DNA of 64,000 nt from Ailanthus altissimus (GCA_946807835.1 OX327704.1:7998001-8062000); one strand, 5' to 3'; shown: positions 45,209 through 57,837, counted from the first letter of the stretch. Made by a program: numbers and translations. Notes: generated by a model not told the origin, from the sequence alone.

Positions 45209-46470
45209 ATGTTACACAATCAAGAAAACTCAAATGAAGAGGTTCAACAACCAACCAATCCAAACCTATAGCAGCAGGCATTATTGGGTGAAATGAGGCG
45301 GATGATGAGAACTAAATTAGAGCAAATTCACGAGAGAATGGACCGGTTGGAAAATTTAGGACAGCATCAAAACTCATCAATTGGGCAACCACCTAGGCGA
45401 GTGCAACCAGGAGTACAATGGGGAGATGTTGGAGATGAAAAGGAGTTGGATGAGCTAGATGAACCACCAATGAACCAAGGTAGATTTAGGCGTGGATATG
45501 GAGATATAGGTGCTAGGAGGAGAATACATAGGTGAGATGATGACTTGGGAATCATTTAAGTGAAGATTCCACCTTTCCAAGGTAAAAATGATCCTGAGGC
45601 GTATCTAGAATGGGAGATGAAGATAGAGATGATCTTCGATTGTCATAACTATTCCGAGGCCAAAAAGGTAAAATTGGCTGCAATTGAATTCACTAACTAT
45701 GCTATTATTTGGTGGGATCAATTATTGAAGGAAAGGAGGAGAAATCACGAAGGACCTGTTGAGACATGGAACGAGATGAAGGCCATCATGAGAAGACACT
45801 TAATTCCTAGCTAATACCATCGGGAGTTGTATAGCAAGTTGCAACGTCTAATTCAAGGATCCAAGAGCGTTGATGAATACTATATAGAAATGGAGGTTGC
45901 TATGATCCAAGCAAATGTAGAGGAGGACAGAGAAGCCACTATGGATAGGTTCTTGCATGGCTTAAATCGAGAGATAGCAAATATGGTGGAGATGCAGCAT
46001 TATGTAGATTTGACAGATATGGTGCACTAAGCCATCAAAGTTGAGCAACAATTGAAGTGAAGGAACATAGTTCGAAGGGGATCAAGCATGGCTGCCACAA
46101 AATCATGGCGACCAGCCCCTAAAAGAGATGAATTTTCATTAACTAAGCCTAAGCCCGAGCCATCTAAGGATGCTAAACAAGCTGGAACGTTGAAACAAGA
46201 TAAAATTGAATCCACAACTTCTAGAAATCGTGACATTAAGTGCTTCAAATGCCAAGGTAGGGGACATATAGCTAGCCAATGTCCAAACAAAAGGGTAATG
46301 GTGATCAACACTCAAGGGGAGATCGAGTCAGAAGATGAGCAAGATGATGAAGTGGATGATATGCTACCTCTTGAAAATGACTATGAAGGACAATATGCAG
46401 TAGAAGGAGAATCATTGGTGCCAAGACGAGCTCTTAGCGCACAAGTTAAGGAAGAAGAAAACAATCAGTG
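45209..46470 (+). pseudogene. E gag
   Basis: Start MLHNQENSNEEVQQ; early TAG near 45270. 45284-45535 carries a coil and ELDELDEPPMNQGRF. TGA 45533 and TAA 45557 precede the gag core IPPFQGKNDPEAYLEWEMKI (45560-45814). A TAA follows at 45812, then FLHGLNREIANMVEMQHYVD, TAA 46028, and 46088-46471 with CCHC CFKCQGRGHIASQC (about 46234-46275) and an acidic end. All pieces share one frame, so damage is mostly by substitution, with CGA-to-TGA changes frequent. Confidence 0.88.
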
Positions 46471-48200
46471 AGAAAACTTGTTCCATACTAGATGTTTCGT
46501 GAACAATAAGGTTTGCAGCGTTATAGTTGATGGTGGGAGTTGCACCAATGTTGCCAGCACCGAATTAGTAGAAAAATTGACATTACCTACCTTGAAACAT
46601 CCACGACCATACCGACTTCAATGGCTGAATAATTACGGAGAAGTCAAGGTAACCAAACAGGTGTTGGTAGCATTTTCCATTGGTAAATATGATGATGAGG
46701 TACTTTGTGACGTGGTACCTATGCATGCATGTCACATCCTATTGTGACAACCATGGCAGTTCGATAGACGAGTCACGCATGAAGGTTACACCAACAGGTA
46801 CTCTTTTATCATCAAGAAGCAGCCTATAACACTTGTACCATTGACACCAAAACAAATTCTTGAAGACCAACTGAAGATGCAAAAAGTGAGTGAAAAGAGA
46901 AAAGAAAATGAGAGAGAGGCCATAGCTGCGAAAAAAGAAAATGAGAGGAGAGAAAAAGAGAAAGGCAAAGGCATGAAACATGGTGAAAATGAAAATGAGA
47001 GAGTTGCAGCCCTTTTGAGTGCAAGAGAGGAAAAATATAACTACATTGCAAAAAAATGTGAGATCAAGAGAGCTTTAATTTCGCAACAGCCTCTTATAGT
47101 ACTTATATACAAGAGGCCCTTTTGTGTACTAATGATCTTGCTGGATCTTTGCCAAGCAATATTGTTTCTCTTTTGCAGAAATTCGATGATGTCTTTCTTG
47201 AGGAGGTACCTTCAGGTTTACCTCCAATTCGAGAAATTGAACATCAAATTGATTTCATACCTGGTGCAACAATTCCAAACCGGCCCGCTTATAGAAGTAA
47301 TCCTGAGGAGACGAAAGAACTTCAATAGCAAGTTAACGAGCTAATGAAAAAAGGATATGTTAGTGAGAGCATGAGTCCTTCTGCAGTTCCGGTCCTACTA
47401 GTACCTAAGAAGGATGGGACATGGTGGATGTGTGTTGATTGTTGAGCCATCAATAACATTACGGTAAAGTATCGTCATCCTATTCCTTGATTAGATAATA
47501 TGTTAGATGAACTACATGGATCTTGTGTATTTTCTAAGATTGATCTCAAGAGTGGATACCATCAGATTAGGATGAAAGAAGGTGATGAGTGAAAAACTGC
47601 ATTTAAAACAAAATATGGTTTGTATGAATGGTTAGTCATGCCTTTTGGATTAACTAATGTGCCTAGTACTTTCATGATACTTATGAACCATGTTTTGCAT
47701 GCTTTTATTGGCAAATTTGTAGTTGTGTACTTTGATGATATCCTAATATATAGTAAAAGCCTAGATGCTCACATTGACCACTTAAAGCTTGTTTTAGAGG
47801 TTTTAAGGAAAGAAAAGTTATTCGCTAACCTTAAGAAATGCACTTTTTGCACGGACAAACTTGTGTTTCTTAGTTTTGTTGTAAGTTCTAAAGGAATTGA
47901 GGTTGATGATGAAAAGGTGAAGGCAATTCATGATTGGCCAACGCCTACTTCAGTGACACAGGTTAGAAGCTTCCATGGCTTAGCTAGTTTTTACCGATGT
48001 TTTGTTCGGGATTTCGGTAGCATAGCCGCACCCTTAACTAAAGTGATCAAGAAGAATGTTCCATTTAAGTGGGGAGATGAGCAAGAAAAAGATTCAAGCT
48101 AATCAAAGAAAAATTAACTAATGCACCTTTACTTGTTTTACCTAACTTCACTAAAACATTTGAAATTGAGTGTGATGCTTCAGGTATAGGTATAAGAGGG
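46471..48200 (+). pseudogene. E pol part 1: protease and RT
   Basis: Protease VIVDGGSCTNVAS (about 46510), LLGRPW box changed to LL-stop-QPW at 46745. A Lys/Glu-rich linker lies at 46860-47040. RT has EIEHQIDFIPGATIPNRPAY, TGA in VDCRAIN (about 47442) and in IPRLD (about 47487), and TGA for Trp in DEWKT (47590-47592). The open frame 47620-48102 then has [10 protein letters not shown] (about 47730) and [11 protein letters not shown] frame change follows near 48095. Confidence 0.88.
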
Positions 48201-49517
48201 GTGTTGATACAAGAGGGAAGACCAGTTGCATACTTTAGTGAGAAATTGAATGGTGTAGTCCTAAAATATTCCACTTATGACAAAGAATTGTATGCATTAG
48301 TTCGAACTTTGGAGACATGGCAGCACTATCTATGGCCGAAAGAGTTTGTTATTCATACAGATCATGAATCTTTGAAGCATTTAAAGGGGCAGCATAAGCT
48401 GAATAGAAGCCATGCAAGTTGGGTGGAGTTCATTGAAACATTCCCCTATGTTATCAAATATAAACAAGGTAAAGAAAATGTAGTTGCTGATGCACTATCA
48501 CGCAGGTACGCTTTGCTTTCAACCCTTGATGCTAAATTGCTTGGATTTGATTACATTAAGGAATTATATGCAAACGATTCTGATTTTGGTGACTTGTTTA
48601 AAATTTGCACTAAAAGGGCAAGTGAAAAGTTTTATCTACATGATAATTTTCTGTTTCGAGAAAATAAATTGTGTGTTCCATATTCATCCTTACGTGAATT
48701 ACTTGTTCGGGAAGCACATAGTGGTGGTTTGATGGGTCACTTTGGGGTAGCAAAGACTTTAGGTGTATTGCATGAGCATTTCTTTTGGCCACACATGAAA
48801 CGTGATATAGAGAGAATTTGTGCGAGATGCATCACTTGCAGGCAATCTAAGTCTAGGCATCAACCACATGGGTTGTACACACCCCTCCCTGTTCCTAATG
48901 CACCTTGGGTTGATATCTCTATGGATTTTGTTTTGGGCTTACCTAGGACTAAGAAGGGGAGAGACTCAGTTTTTGTGGTTGTTGATAGGTTCTCTAAAAT
49001 GGCACACTTTATTGCATGCCATAAAATTGATAATGCATCACATATAGTCGATTTATTTTTCAAGGAGATTGTTAGGTTGCATGGCATGCCCAGGACTATT
49101 GTTTCTGATCGAGACTCGCGATTCTTGAGCTATTTTTGGAAGACTTTGTGGGGAAAGTTGAGAACTAAATTGTTGTTCTCTACTATATGTCACTCGCAAA
49201 CTGATGGTCAAACTGAAGTAATGAATAGAACTATATCTACTTTGTTGCGTGCTATCTTACAAAAAAATTTAAAAACATGGGAAGATTGTTTGTCGCATGT
49301 TGAATTTGCCTATAATCGTTGTGTTCATTCCGCAACTAAGTTTTCACCATTCGAGATTGTTTATGGTTTTAATCCATCGACTCCTTTGGATTTAACTCCT
49401 TTACCTTTCAGCGAACGTGTTAACTTAGATGGAAAAAAGAAAGCAAATTTTATTAAGCAGATTCATGAGAAAGCAAAGCAAAACATAGAATGGCGGACGA
49501 AGCAATATGCCAAATAG
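48201..49517 (+). CDS. E pol part 2: RNase H C-half and integrase, 438-codon open frame
   Basis: Longest open integrase frame outside A1 and A3. It runs from the RNase H block ([35 protein letters not shown]) through the integrase zinc domain ([11 protein letters not shown]..., CITCRQSK) and core residues in [22 protein letters not shown] and [10 protein letters not shown], to the start of the C-terminal part, where it ends at TAG 49515-49517 (AKQAN box). There is no proper start codon of its own; it is a fragment of the polyprotein and is not expected to be made as a protein. Confidence 0.75.
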   Translation: MLIQEGRPVAYFSEKLNGVVLKYSTYDKELYALVRTLETWQHYLWPKEFVIHTDHESLKHLKGQHKLNRSHASWVEFIETFPYVIKYKQGKENVVADALSRRYALLSTLDAKLLGFDYIKELYANDSDFGDLFKICTKRASEKFYLHDNFLFRENKLCVPYSSLRELLVREAHSGGLMGHFGVAKTLGVLHEHFFWPHMKRDIERICARCITCRQSKSRHQPHGLYTPLPVPNAPWVDISMDFVLGLPRTKKGRDSVFVVVDRFSKMAHFIACHKIDNASHIVDLFFKEIVRLHGMPRTIVSDRDSRFLSYFWKTLWGKLRTKLLFSTICHSQTDGQTEVMNRTISTLLRAILQKNLKTWEDCLSHVEFAYNRCVHSATKFSPFEIVYGFNPSTPLDLTPLPFSERVNLDGKKKANFIKQIHEKAKQNIEWRTKQYAK

Positions 49518-50103
49518 GCCAATAAGGGACGTAAGAAGGTTGTCTTTGAATCAAAAGATTGGGTTTGGTTGCATATGAGGAAGGACCGATTTCCTAAGCA
49601 AAGACGTTCTAAACTCCTTCCTAGGGATGATGGACCGTTTCGAGTATTGGAACGCATAAATGACAATGCTTACAAAATTGAATTACCTGGTAAGTATGGG
49701 GTTAGTGCTAGGGGTTAGTGCTAGCTTTAATATTTCTGACTTATCTCCTTTCGATATAGGTGATGATGCAAACGACGATTTGAGGACAAATCTTCTTCAA
49801 GAGGGGGAAAATAATGCAAACGACATTGCACAACCTATACGCATACAAGAGGAAGAACTTGCACATGGGCTTGGAAGGGCTCAAGTCCATCAATCACATG
49901 ATACATTAAGTTTGTCAAATGGGCCAATCATAAGACTTAGAGCCAAGCAATTTAAAGAAGCATTAAATGGGCTGATTCAACAAGTTTGTGGGAGGGCAAA
50001 CACATGGAGGCCTAGCATAAGCCCAAATACATTTCAAATAAATTCAAATCAGATTCAAGAAAACCTAATCACTTTGATTAAGGCAGAATTTCTGGAAATT
50101 TGA
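49518..50103 (+). pseudogene. E integrase C-terminus and LTR-encoded tail
   Basis: Continues the integrase C-terminal module (WVWLHMRKDRFPKQRRSK, DGPFRVLERINDNAYKIELP). A duplicated 'GGGTTAGTGCTA' near 49700 shifts the frame. The frame 49660-50103 then passes the 3' LTR edge at 49812 without a stop and ends with the tail (GPIIRLRAKQFKEALNGLIQ) at 50103. Confidence 0.8.
49799..49811 (+). promoter_or_regulatory. E polypurine tract
   Basis: AAGAGGGGGAAAA directly before the 3' LTR, the expected plus-strand primer. Confidence 0.85.
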
Positions 50104-50657
50104 ATATTCAAGGAAACCATGTTTTCTGAAAATTTGAATATTCAAGGAAATCTAATCCCTTTGATTTAGGCATGTTTTTCTGGAAATTTGAATATTCAAG
50201 GAAACATAATCCCTTTGATTTAGGCATGTTTTCTGGAAATTTGATTAAGTTGAATTTTGTTATTTCAATTGTTGTATTAGTTATAAGTTTGAAATTTGTA
50301 TTTGAAAGTTGTAACTTGACACCTCTTATGGTCTCTATAAATACCATGGGGATTGAGAGTGGGTGAACAGGTTTCAGAAAATAATATTTGAGAGTTTTTG
50401 TGTTCTTCTTTCATTCTTGAAAGGACTTGAACTTAACAAGCTTGTTCTTGTGGCGTTCAAACAACCGGACTTATCACCTAGATTCTTGAAGTATCCTTGG
50501 GGTTTCTTGGTGTGGCGTCCTATATCTAGCCATAGTCTTGGTTCTTGGTTTGCTAACTCAAGGGTCAAGACTCGTCAAACTTGCGTCTTGAAGATCTCGG
50601 GTTCAATTCCATATTGTGGTGCTGGGTTTTGTCACATTGTTGGCAAGGTTCATATCA
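49812..50657 (+). repeat. E 3' LTR
   Basis: 846 bp; first bases TAATGC instead of TGATGC; one ~50-bp repeat unit fewer than the 5' LTR. Confidence 0.9.
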
Positions 50658-50667
50658 TTTGATATTA
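50658..50667 (+). other. Primer-site-like remnant after E 3' LTR
   Basis: TTTGATATTA lies between the LTR end and the GTACC duplication. The bases after the 5' LTR are TTTGGTATTA, a 9 of 10 match, so this looks like a carried-over copy of the primer-binding region. Confidence 0.65.
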
Positions 50668-51117
50668 GTACCACTGGATTTTCACCATTCGAGGTTTTAA
50701 TCCATTAACACCGTTGGACTTACTTCCACTACCAATTGAGGAAAGGCCGAATCTAGATTGTAAACAAAAAGCAGAATTTGTAAGGCAACTACATGAGAAA
50801 GTTAGGCAGCATATAGAGAAGCGTAATGAGCAATACGCTAAGCAAGCTAATAGAGGGCGCAAACAAGTGGTATTTGAGCCTGGTGATTGGGTATGGTTGC
50901 ATATGCGAAAGGAAAGATTTCCTACACAAAGGTGCTCCAAGTTGTATCCCAGAGGAAATAGTCCATTTCAAATCATTGAGAGGATCAATGACAATGCTTA
51001 AAAATTAGATTTGCCTGGTGAGTATAATATTAGTGCTACTTTTAACGTTTCTGATCTTTCTCCTTTTGATATAGATGATGAAGAGTTGAGGACAAATCTT
51101 TCTAAATGGAAGAGAAA
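50668..51117 (+). pseudogene. B integrase C-terminus
   Basis: Resumes the B frame after E: FSPFE, LDLLPLPIEERPNLDCKQKA, WVWLHMRKERFPTQRCSK, SPFQIIERINDNA then TAA at about 51000, then LPGEYNISATFNVSDLSPFD. A polypurine tract GGAAGAGAAA (51108-51117) adjoins the 3' LTR. Confidence 0.88.
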
Positions 51118-51853
51118 TGATGAAAATCAAGGTGGCAACAATAGAAGAATCATGATCCGTTGCACATTAGGGATGGTCCAATCACGAGGACTAAAGCTAA
51201 GAGTGTGCGTCAAGCTTTGCAGGGGCTTATTGAAGCTAGTTGGGCCTAGACACAAGGGGTTATATTTGCACAAGAAAAACAAGGCCTAATAAATTTAATT
51301 CAAGCCTAGGATTGAAGAATATATTTGCACTAAATATTAATGGGCTAATATTAGTAATAAACCCTAATTATGTTATTTAAGATATATTTGGGCATGCCTA
51401 TGCTATTTAAGGCTAGGGAAAAACCTTATTAAAGTTGTTTAATTTATTTCCTTTGAAATTGTCAAAACTATACAAATAAGGATTAGGGTTGAACCTTCCT
51501 TATTAAGTCTAATCCTTATTTGGCAGGGAATAAGTATATTTTCTTCTGATGTTAGGGTTTCTAAGGGCTATAAATACCTTGTTAAAGCCTTAGAAACAAC
51601 AGACTTTGTTATTTAAAATTTGAGAGAGATTAAAAACTATCCAGCTTTGTTCTTTTGAGAACTTGTGATTCTTTTTATCCAATTCATCTTGTGGTGCATA
51701 AATCTTACTGATCACTCATCATATAACCTTGGTTCTTGTCTCTTAATTAGACAACGGGTATTGGTTCTCTTTCTTGAATTTGATTTAGCGTTTCTGGGTT
51801 TGTTAACAACATATTGGTGTTGGGTTTCACCTTTTTAGTTGTGGTTCGCATCA
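51118..51853 (+). repeat. B 3' LTR
   Basis: 736 bp. Aligned with the 5' LTR it has many substitutions and small indels. The tail motif is frameshifted (the frame reads VQSRGLKLR). Confidence 0.92.
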
Positions 51854-51935
51854 TTTTGTTATTGGCCCATTTGAAGCCTCTTTTATGCCCAACTAATCTT
51901 CTTGAGTTGATTTAGAACCCTCATAATGCACATCA
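51854..51935 (-). repeat. A2 3' LTR, proximal part
   Basis: Minus-strand start TGATGTGCATTATG at 51935, running to the B insertion point. Confidence 0.85.
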
Positions 51936-53610
51936 TCACCCTCAGGCTGAAAATGATTTGCCCTTAAATCAGAATCTCCTAGATCTTCCAAATTAGGAGA
52001 TATGTCCTTCATATTAAAAGTGGCTGAAACATTGTAATCACCTGCAAGATCAACTTTATAAGCATTACTATTCACCTTCCCTTGCTAAGATGAATCCAAA
52101 CAAGATCACTAGGTTTAAAGCTAACCATTTTTCGTCCTTTGTTTACATGCTTAATATACTTAGATTCTTTCTCCTCAATATGAATTCAAACCTACTCATG
52201 AAGCTTCTTCATCAATTCTGCCTTCTTAACCCTATCCATAGAAGTCCCCTTATCAATTGGAATATGAACAAGGTCAATAGGAACAAATGGATTAAATCCA
52301 TACACAATCTCAAATGGTGAAAATTTTGTAGCACCATGCACACTCCAGTTGTATGCCAACTCCATAATAGGAAAACAAGTATCCCAACTCTTTAAGTTCT
52401 TGTTTATAACAGCCCGTAATAAAGAAGATAGAGTACGGTTCACTACCTCAGTTTATTGATGACAAGCAGTACTGAAAAGCAGCTTCTTCCAAAGAGTCTT
52501 CCAAAAGTAGTTTAAGAACTTTGTTATCGCGATCAGAGACAATGCTTTTGGGGATTCCATGCAAACGTACAATTTTTCTTAAAAACAAATCAGCAATATG
52601 AATAGCATTATCAGTTTTGTTACAAGGAATAAAGTGGGATATTTTGGAGAACCGATCAACCACAACCATCACTGAATCCTTTCCACGTTGTGTTCTAGGT
52701 AATCTAAGCATAAAATCCGTATTAATATCCATCTATGGTTGCTCTGGGATTGGTAAAGGCATATACAGCCCATATGCATTCTCTTTACCCTTAGCTTTCT
52801 TGCAAATAACACATCTTTTAACCACTTTGTAAACATCTTGCAACAAATTAGGCAAAAAAACAAGTGCTCTTTCAGTAGCTTATAAGTTTTCTTCTCCTTA
52901 AAATGACCACTAAAACCACCACCATAAGCCACACGCACAATCAACTCACGCAAAGATCCTAAAGGTATACACATTCTGCCCAACTTGAATAAGTAACCAT
53001 CATGCATAAAGAACCCATCACAAGCTCTTTTAGCACATTCAAACACTACATTAACGAAGTAATAATCACTAGTATATTGTTCTTTCACCTGTTCCAAACC
53101 CAACAGCCTTACATTTAACATAGAAATCAATACATACCTCCTAGAAAGAGCATCAACAATGACATTAGTTTGCCCCTTCTTGTATTTTATGACATAAGGA
53201 AATGACTCCATGAATTCTACCCATTTGGCATGTCTTCTATTCAACTTGTTCTATCCTTTAAGATACTTCAAAGATTCATGGTCAGTATGAATAACAAACT
53301 CTTTACATAATAGGTAATGCTGCCATACCTCAAGTGACCGAATCAATGCATAAAATTTCTTGTCATAAATAAAGTAGTTTAAATGTGCCCTATTCAATTT
53401 CTCACTAAAGAATGCAATTGGCAACTTTTCTTGCATCTAAATAGCCCCAATATCAAGCCCAGAAGCATCACACTCTATTTCGAACATTTTAGTAAAATCA
53501 AAAAGTGCTAAAACAGGAGCAGAACATAATTTTTTTTAATCAGCTCAAATGCCTTATGTACATTCTCATCCCACCTAAACTCATTCTCCTTTTTCAAACA
53601 CTCTGTTATA
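51936..53610 (-). pseudogene. A2 integrase and RNase H
   Basis: Minus strand, from RNase H (53580-53020: [28 protein letters not shown], then KGQTNVIVDALSRR) to integrase (zinc domain about 52870-52790, core blocks [14 protein letters not shown] and [11 protein letters not shown]-terminal [17 protein letters not shown]). The glycine/TDGQ region near 52450 reads INxTEVVNRT with a stop. Several shifts. It is closely related to A1 but clearly older. Confidence 0.88.
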
Positions 53611-55022
53611 TGTGATAAGGGCATATTTGTCATAAATTTTCTCATTTTTTTATTTTTTTATTTTATAATTTTATGAGAATAAATGACTATTTATGTGCAT
53701 TATTGTTATTTATAGGGACGCAAAAGGAGAAAAAACAGGAACTAAAATGCAAAATTTTTAAATATGGACCTGTTGCCCTAGCGCCACAAGGACTTTCACC
53801 CCAGCGTTAGAACAGTGATCAAAATAAGAAAATAAAAAAAACTGACCTGTTTAAGTTGCAGGCTGGCACCCCAGCGCCAAACTATCATCACCTCAGCGAC
53901 AGGCCAACGCCTTACTGCCAACACTTCATCGCTGAACGAGGCCTTTTATACGCCAGTGACAGCAACATAGTGCCCCAATGTTAATGTGAGTCCTAATTCG
54001 ACGAGAATTGAGATTTGCAAGCTCATATCAATCCCTATAAAAGGCCACTCGACCCTAGCTTTTAAAGAACAACCCAAGACACATCCAAGAACATCAAGAA
54101 TATAGAGCACAAGTCTTAGAGAGCAATAGGAGTTAAATTTAAGCAACCATAGAAAGAGATTCAAGGAGTTCTTTGGCATCAAGAGTTTCTTAGGCAGCGA
54201 AATTAAGAATAATTCGACGTCTATATTGATTTGCCATTGATTTTATCATGATTTTTATTATTTTTGCTACTGTTCTTTTGTAGCCATGAACTAACTTTTC
54301 TTTCTAGGGTTAATATATGAATTCAAATGTGCACTTAATTGCCATATTCTTTAATATTTAATAAATTTAGCTCTTTGTTATTCAAATTACTTGTTCTTAA
54401 TGCTTCAATATATCTAGCCAATATATGGTGAATGAATTGAAAATATTTTTTATAAACTCGAAAGAAAACTTATTATATTTAGATCAAGGTAATTTGATGC
54501 ATGATTGTAGAGTAACATTCAATGTTGTATATGCAAATTGCAAATTAGGATAGGAATATACCTAATTGGCAGGTATGATCAATAAGACTTAATCTTAATG
54601 AATCTTAATTTATTACAAGTACTATAGGAATATAGGTATTTGGTAAATTAAGGTATACTTGCATGACCTTGGAAGAGGCTTGTGAATATATTAGTGTCTT
54701 GATCAATAATAAAGATTAAGGGAATTAAATATTAGAGGATTAATCATTAGAAAGCATATTGAGGGATAGTATTGATCCTAGGATTTTGCTATATTAATAC
54801 CACCTAAATCTCTTCACATTGTGTCATTACTTTTATATTTTCTACATTCATTTTTAGATTTTTATTTTTTTGAATAATTATTAGAAAGACATAATTTTAG
54901 TACTTGGTTAAAAAGTAGAAATTATCCCTGTGGGTTCGACATCCAACTATTTAGTCCCTTTAGTACTTGCATACGATATTGTATACTTGCACTTAATTTT
55001 AAGATATAAAAATATCGCATCA
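53611..55022 (+). mobile_element. Solo LTR F, 1.4 kb, inside A2 RT-RNase H junction
   Basis: Starts TGTGATAAGGGC and ends ATATCGCATCA. Removing it restores A2 (…CTCTGTTATA/GGCGCAAC… compared with A1 near 26790). ATA is present on both sides (53608-53610, 55023-55025); a full 5-bp duplication is not evident, so the exact right edge (55019-55022) is uncertain. TATA box 'CCCTATAAAAGGCC' near 54030 and a 'TCCCTGTGGGTTCGAC' block near 54925. No coding content. Could be plus or minus relative to its own transcription, but the TATA favours plus. Confidence 0.75.
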
Positions 55023-56537
55023 ATAGGCGCAACAATAGAACAAAAGTCTTTAATAAATTGCCTATAGAAAGAGGCTAAACCATAAAAACTTCTCATATCA
55101 ACAACACTAGTAAGTTTAGGCCAATTACAAATTGCCTTAACTTTCTCCTTATCAACCTTAATTCCATTACCAGAAAGAACATACCCAAGTAAGATAACAC
55201 TTCTTGAGTTTCCCATACAACTTAGCATCACACAAGGTCTCAAATAAAATCCTAAGATGCCTTACATGATAATTAAAAGTTTTATTGTAGATTAAGATAT
55301 CATCAAAATAGACCACAACAAACAACCTAATAAACTTCCTCAAAACATGATTCATAAGCCTCATAAATGTACTAGGTGCATTAGAAACCCCAAACGGTAT
55401 CACAATCCACTCATAAAAATCCCTGCTTAGTTTTAAAGGCTGTTTTCCATTCATCACATTCTTTCATCCTAATTTGGTGATATCTACTCGTGAATTCAAC
55501 TTTAGAAAAATAAATAGCACTATGCATTCATCAAGTATATCATCAAGTTTAGGAATAGGGAATCGATACTTAACCGTTATCTTGTTGATAGCTCGATTGT
55601 CTACACATACTCTCATAGTACCATCCTTCTTTGGAACAAACAAAGTAGGCACATAATAAGGGCTAAGTGACTCACGTACATAGCCCCTCTATAAGAGCTC
55701 ACAAACCTACCTTTGGATCTCCTTTGCTTCCTCTGCATTACATCTAAATGCTAGTCTATTAGGAAGTGAAGCTCCAGGCACCAAATAAATTTGATGCTCT
55801 ATCCCTCAAATAGGTGGTAATCCCAATGTCAACTCTTCTGGAAATAAATTTTTGAACTCTTCAAGCAACTCCACAACCTACATTGGCAAATCTAGACCAT
55901 CCGTTTGTAATAAAGGATTTGCCCAAACCATAAAAACAACCCCCACCAAGGCTAGTGCTTGTTCAATATCTCTCTTTTTGGCTAACATCAGCCCCTTACC
56001 CAATTCCAACATCTTCCTCTGATTTTGCAACTGATCTTCTCTAACTTATTGAGAACTCAACGGCATCAAATTCACTTTCTTTCCATTCAACACAAATGAA
56101 TAAGTGTTTCTCCACCCATTATCCTCATAATGATATGTTTTAATGGAAAACGACACTCAAACCTGTCTTATGACTAGAATCTCCCCATTCTTATTAAGCC
56201 AATGCAATTTGTATAGTTTGGGTATGGAGTAGTAGTTAATCCTAATTTCTCTATCAAAGTAGTGGATGCAACATTGGTATAACTACCATTATCAATGATC
56301 ATAGTACAAACCTTATCTCAGATTTGACATCTTGTATGAAAGATATTTTCACGTTGCTCCACACCAATATCAACTTCAGCACTAAAAACCCTCTAAATAA
56401 CGAATAAATTGCCCTCTATTGGCTCAACATTCTCTTCTTATTCAATTACTTCTACTTCAGATTCCTCTTCTGTTTTGGCCTGATCTTCACTTACAAGCTC
56501 TCTATGCTTCCCATGTACAACCATCACCCTCTTATTT
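55023..56537 (-). pseudogene. A2 RT and protease
   Basis: Minus strand: protease (about 56300, TMIIDNGSYTNVA with C-to-Y), linker, RT with PTLFVPKKDGTMRVCVDNRAIN (55650), a broken YFDD block preserved as [15 protein letters not shown] (about 55310), and VILLGYVLSGNGIKVDKEKV (about 55190). The Trp of DEWKT is intact in this copy (TGG). Stops and shifts are numerous. Confidence 0.88.
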
Positions 56538-57553
56538 GGACATTCAGAAGCAATATGCCCATTTCTCAAGCATTTGAAACACTTGATGTCTCGAGAACTC
56601 CTGGGAAGTTAAGATTCAAATACCTTCTCCTTCCCTTCAAAGAACCTGAACTACCACTCTCCTTAGTGAACTCCACTTTCTTATCCTGTTTAGATGTGTC
56701 TCATGTCCGGGAAGGTGAAGAAACAACCTTTTTATTACTTGATATAGTTGACCTCATATGGATACCCCTATTTTCTGTTGTCTTTCTAATTTAGTTGCAA
56801 GTTTTATGACATCCTCAAGAAATATGAAGGGTTGTAACTCAACAACATTAGCTATGTCCCTCCTCAATCCATCAAGAAATCTAGCTATGGTTTGCTCTTG
56901 AGGTTCATTCAAATCACAACGAATCAGTAACAGCTCAAATTCTTTCACATACTTTTCCACACTCAATGAAACTTGCCGCAAAGTCTAGACTTTGATGTTT
57001 AATTCTTGTTTATAGTAATCAGGAACATATCTCTTCTTCATTAATTTTTTCATAAGTGATAAATAGTAACTTCTTCATCATCATCTCTTCTTCACTGAGC
57101 TTTTAAGTTTTTCCATCATAAAAGTGCATAATTTATAAACTCAAGCGCTGCTACCTTACACTTCTTTGTCCCAAGGTATTTATGCCAATCAAACACCCTT
57201 TCTACCTTCTGAACCCACACCAGATATTCCTCAGGAGAATTAGTAACTCTAAATGATGGTATATTAAGTTTGATACCACTAGTAGGGTCATTTTTCTACC
57301 TCATTAGCTGATCTTTTGCTTCATCATCCCTATTTGGCTCATCTCCAAGGTCATTGCGAGATACCCTACGCCTTGCCTATCTTTGTTGAGGTTGCAAAGT
57401 ATTTCTTTGAATCATTTCTATAATTGCAGCAAGTTGTCCACAAATTTCAGTAATCTCACACCGAAATTCATCATGAGCTCGTTGTAAGCCCATGTGTTAT
57501 ACTTGTTCTAAACTCAGTCCCTTTGGTACTCTATTTGCATTATCTTCAGACAT
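56538..57553 (-). pseudogene. A2 gag with zinc knuckle
   Basis: Start codon at 57553-57551 (MSEDNANRVPKGLSLEQ), gag core to about 56800, CCHC knuckle CFKCLRNGHIASEC near 56580-56537. The G run seen in A1 (six) and A3 (five) has four here (near 56765), shifting the frame to a stop. Other lesions lie in the core. Confidence 0.85.
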
Positions 57554-57837
57554 TATCAACAAAACTCCAAACAAGTATGAATAGCACAAATATCAGCTAA
57601 AACACACTTCTCAAGCTGACTTTTCACCAATTCAGTAAATTAAAAACAGATAGTAACAAATGACTCAAATTCATAATTTCTAGGTTCAGGAACAACTCAA
57701 CTCAGTTTAATCATCTTTAGTCCACAATCAACTAAGAATTAATTTTAATAGTTCAGAGTTACAATTCAAAAACTACTAACCTCAAATATTGGAGACCTAT
57801 CCTGTTGAAAAACCCCACAATAATGTATCAGACAAAA
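57554..57837 (-). other. A2 leader, split by A3
   Basis: Minus-strand A leader, diverged from A1; it continues at 63988 after A3. Confidence 0.8.

Larger units (their letters stand above)
43760..50667 (+). mobile_element. E: Ty3/gypsy element nested in B integrase, TSD GTACC
   Basis: 5' LTR 43760-44657, primer site, gag, pol and 3' LTR 49812-50657. GTACC flanks it at 43755-43759 and 50668-50672, and removing the element restores the B integrase reading (…[17 protein letters not shown]…). The ten bases 50658-50667 after the 3' LTR are not in B and resemble the element's own primer site. Stops are scattered through gag and RT, while the RNase H-integrase frame is open for 438 codons. Confidence 0.93.
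37984..51853 (+). mobile_element. B: Ty3/gypsy element, TSD TTTTG, containing element E
   Basis: LTRs at 37984-38705 and 51118-51853 (TGATGAAAATC...TTCGCATCA), with perfect TTTTG duplications at 37979-37983 and 51854-51858. Net length without E is about 6.96 kb. Gag-pol is in the normal order but has many stops. The LTRs are visibly diverged (several percent), so B is much older than A1. It sits in the A2 3' LTR. Confidence 0.93.

Noticed and set aside
46739..47051. Minus-strand frames rich in Phe/Ser/Leu opposite the Lys/Glu-rich linker of E
   Set aside because: Shadow of an AAG/GAG-rich sense sequence; not a membrane protein.
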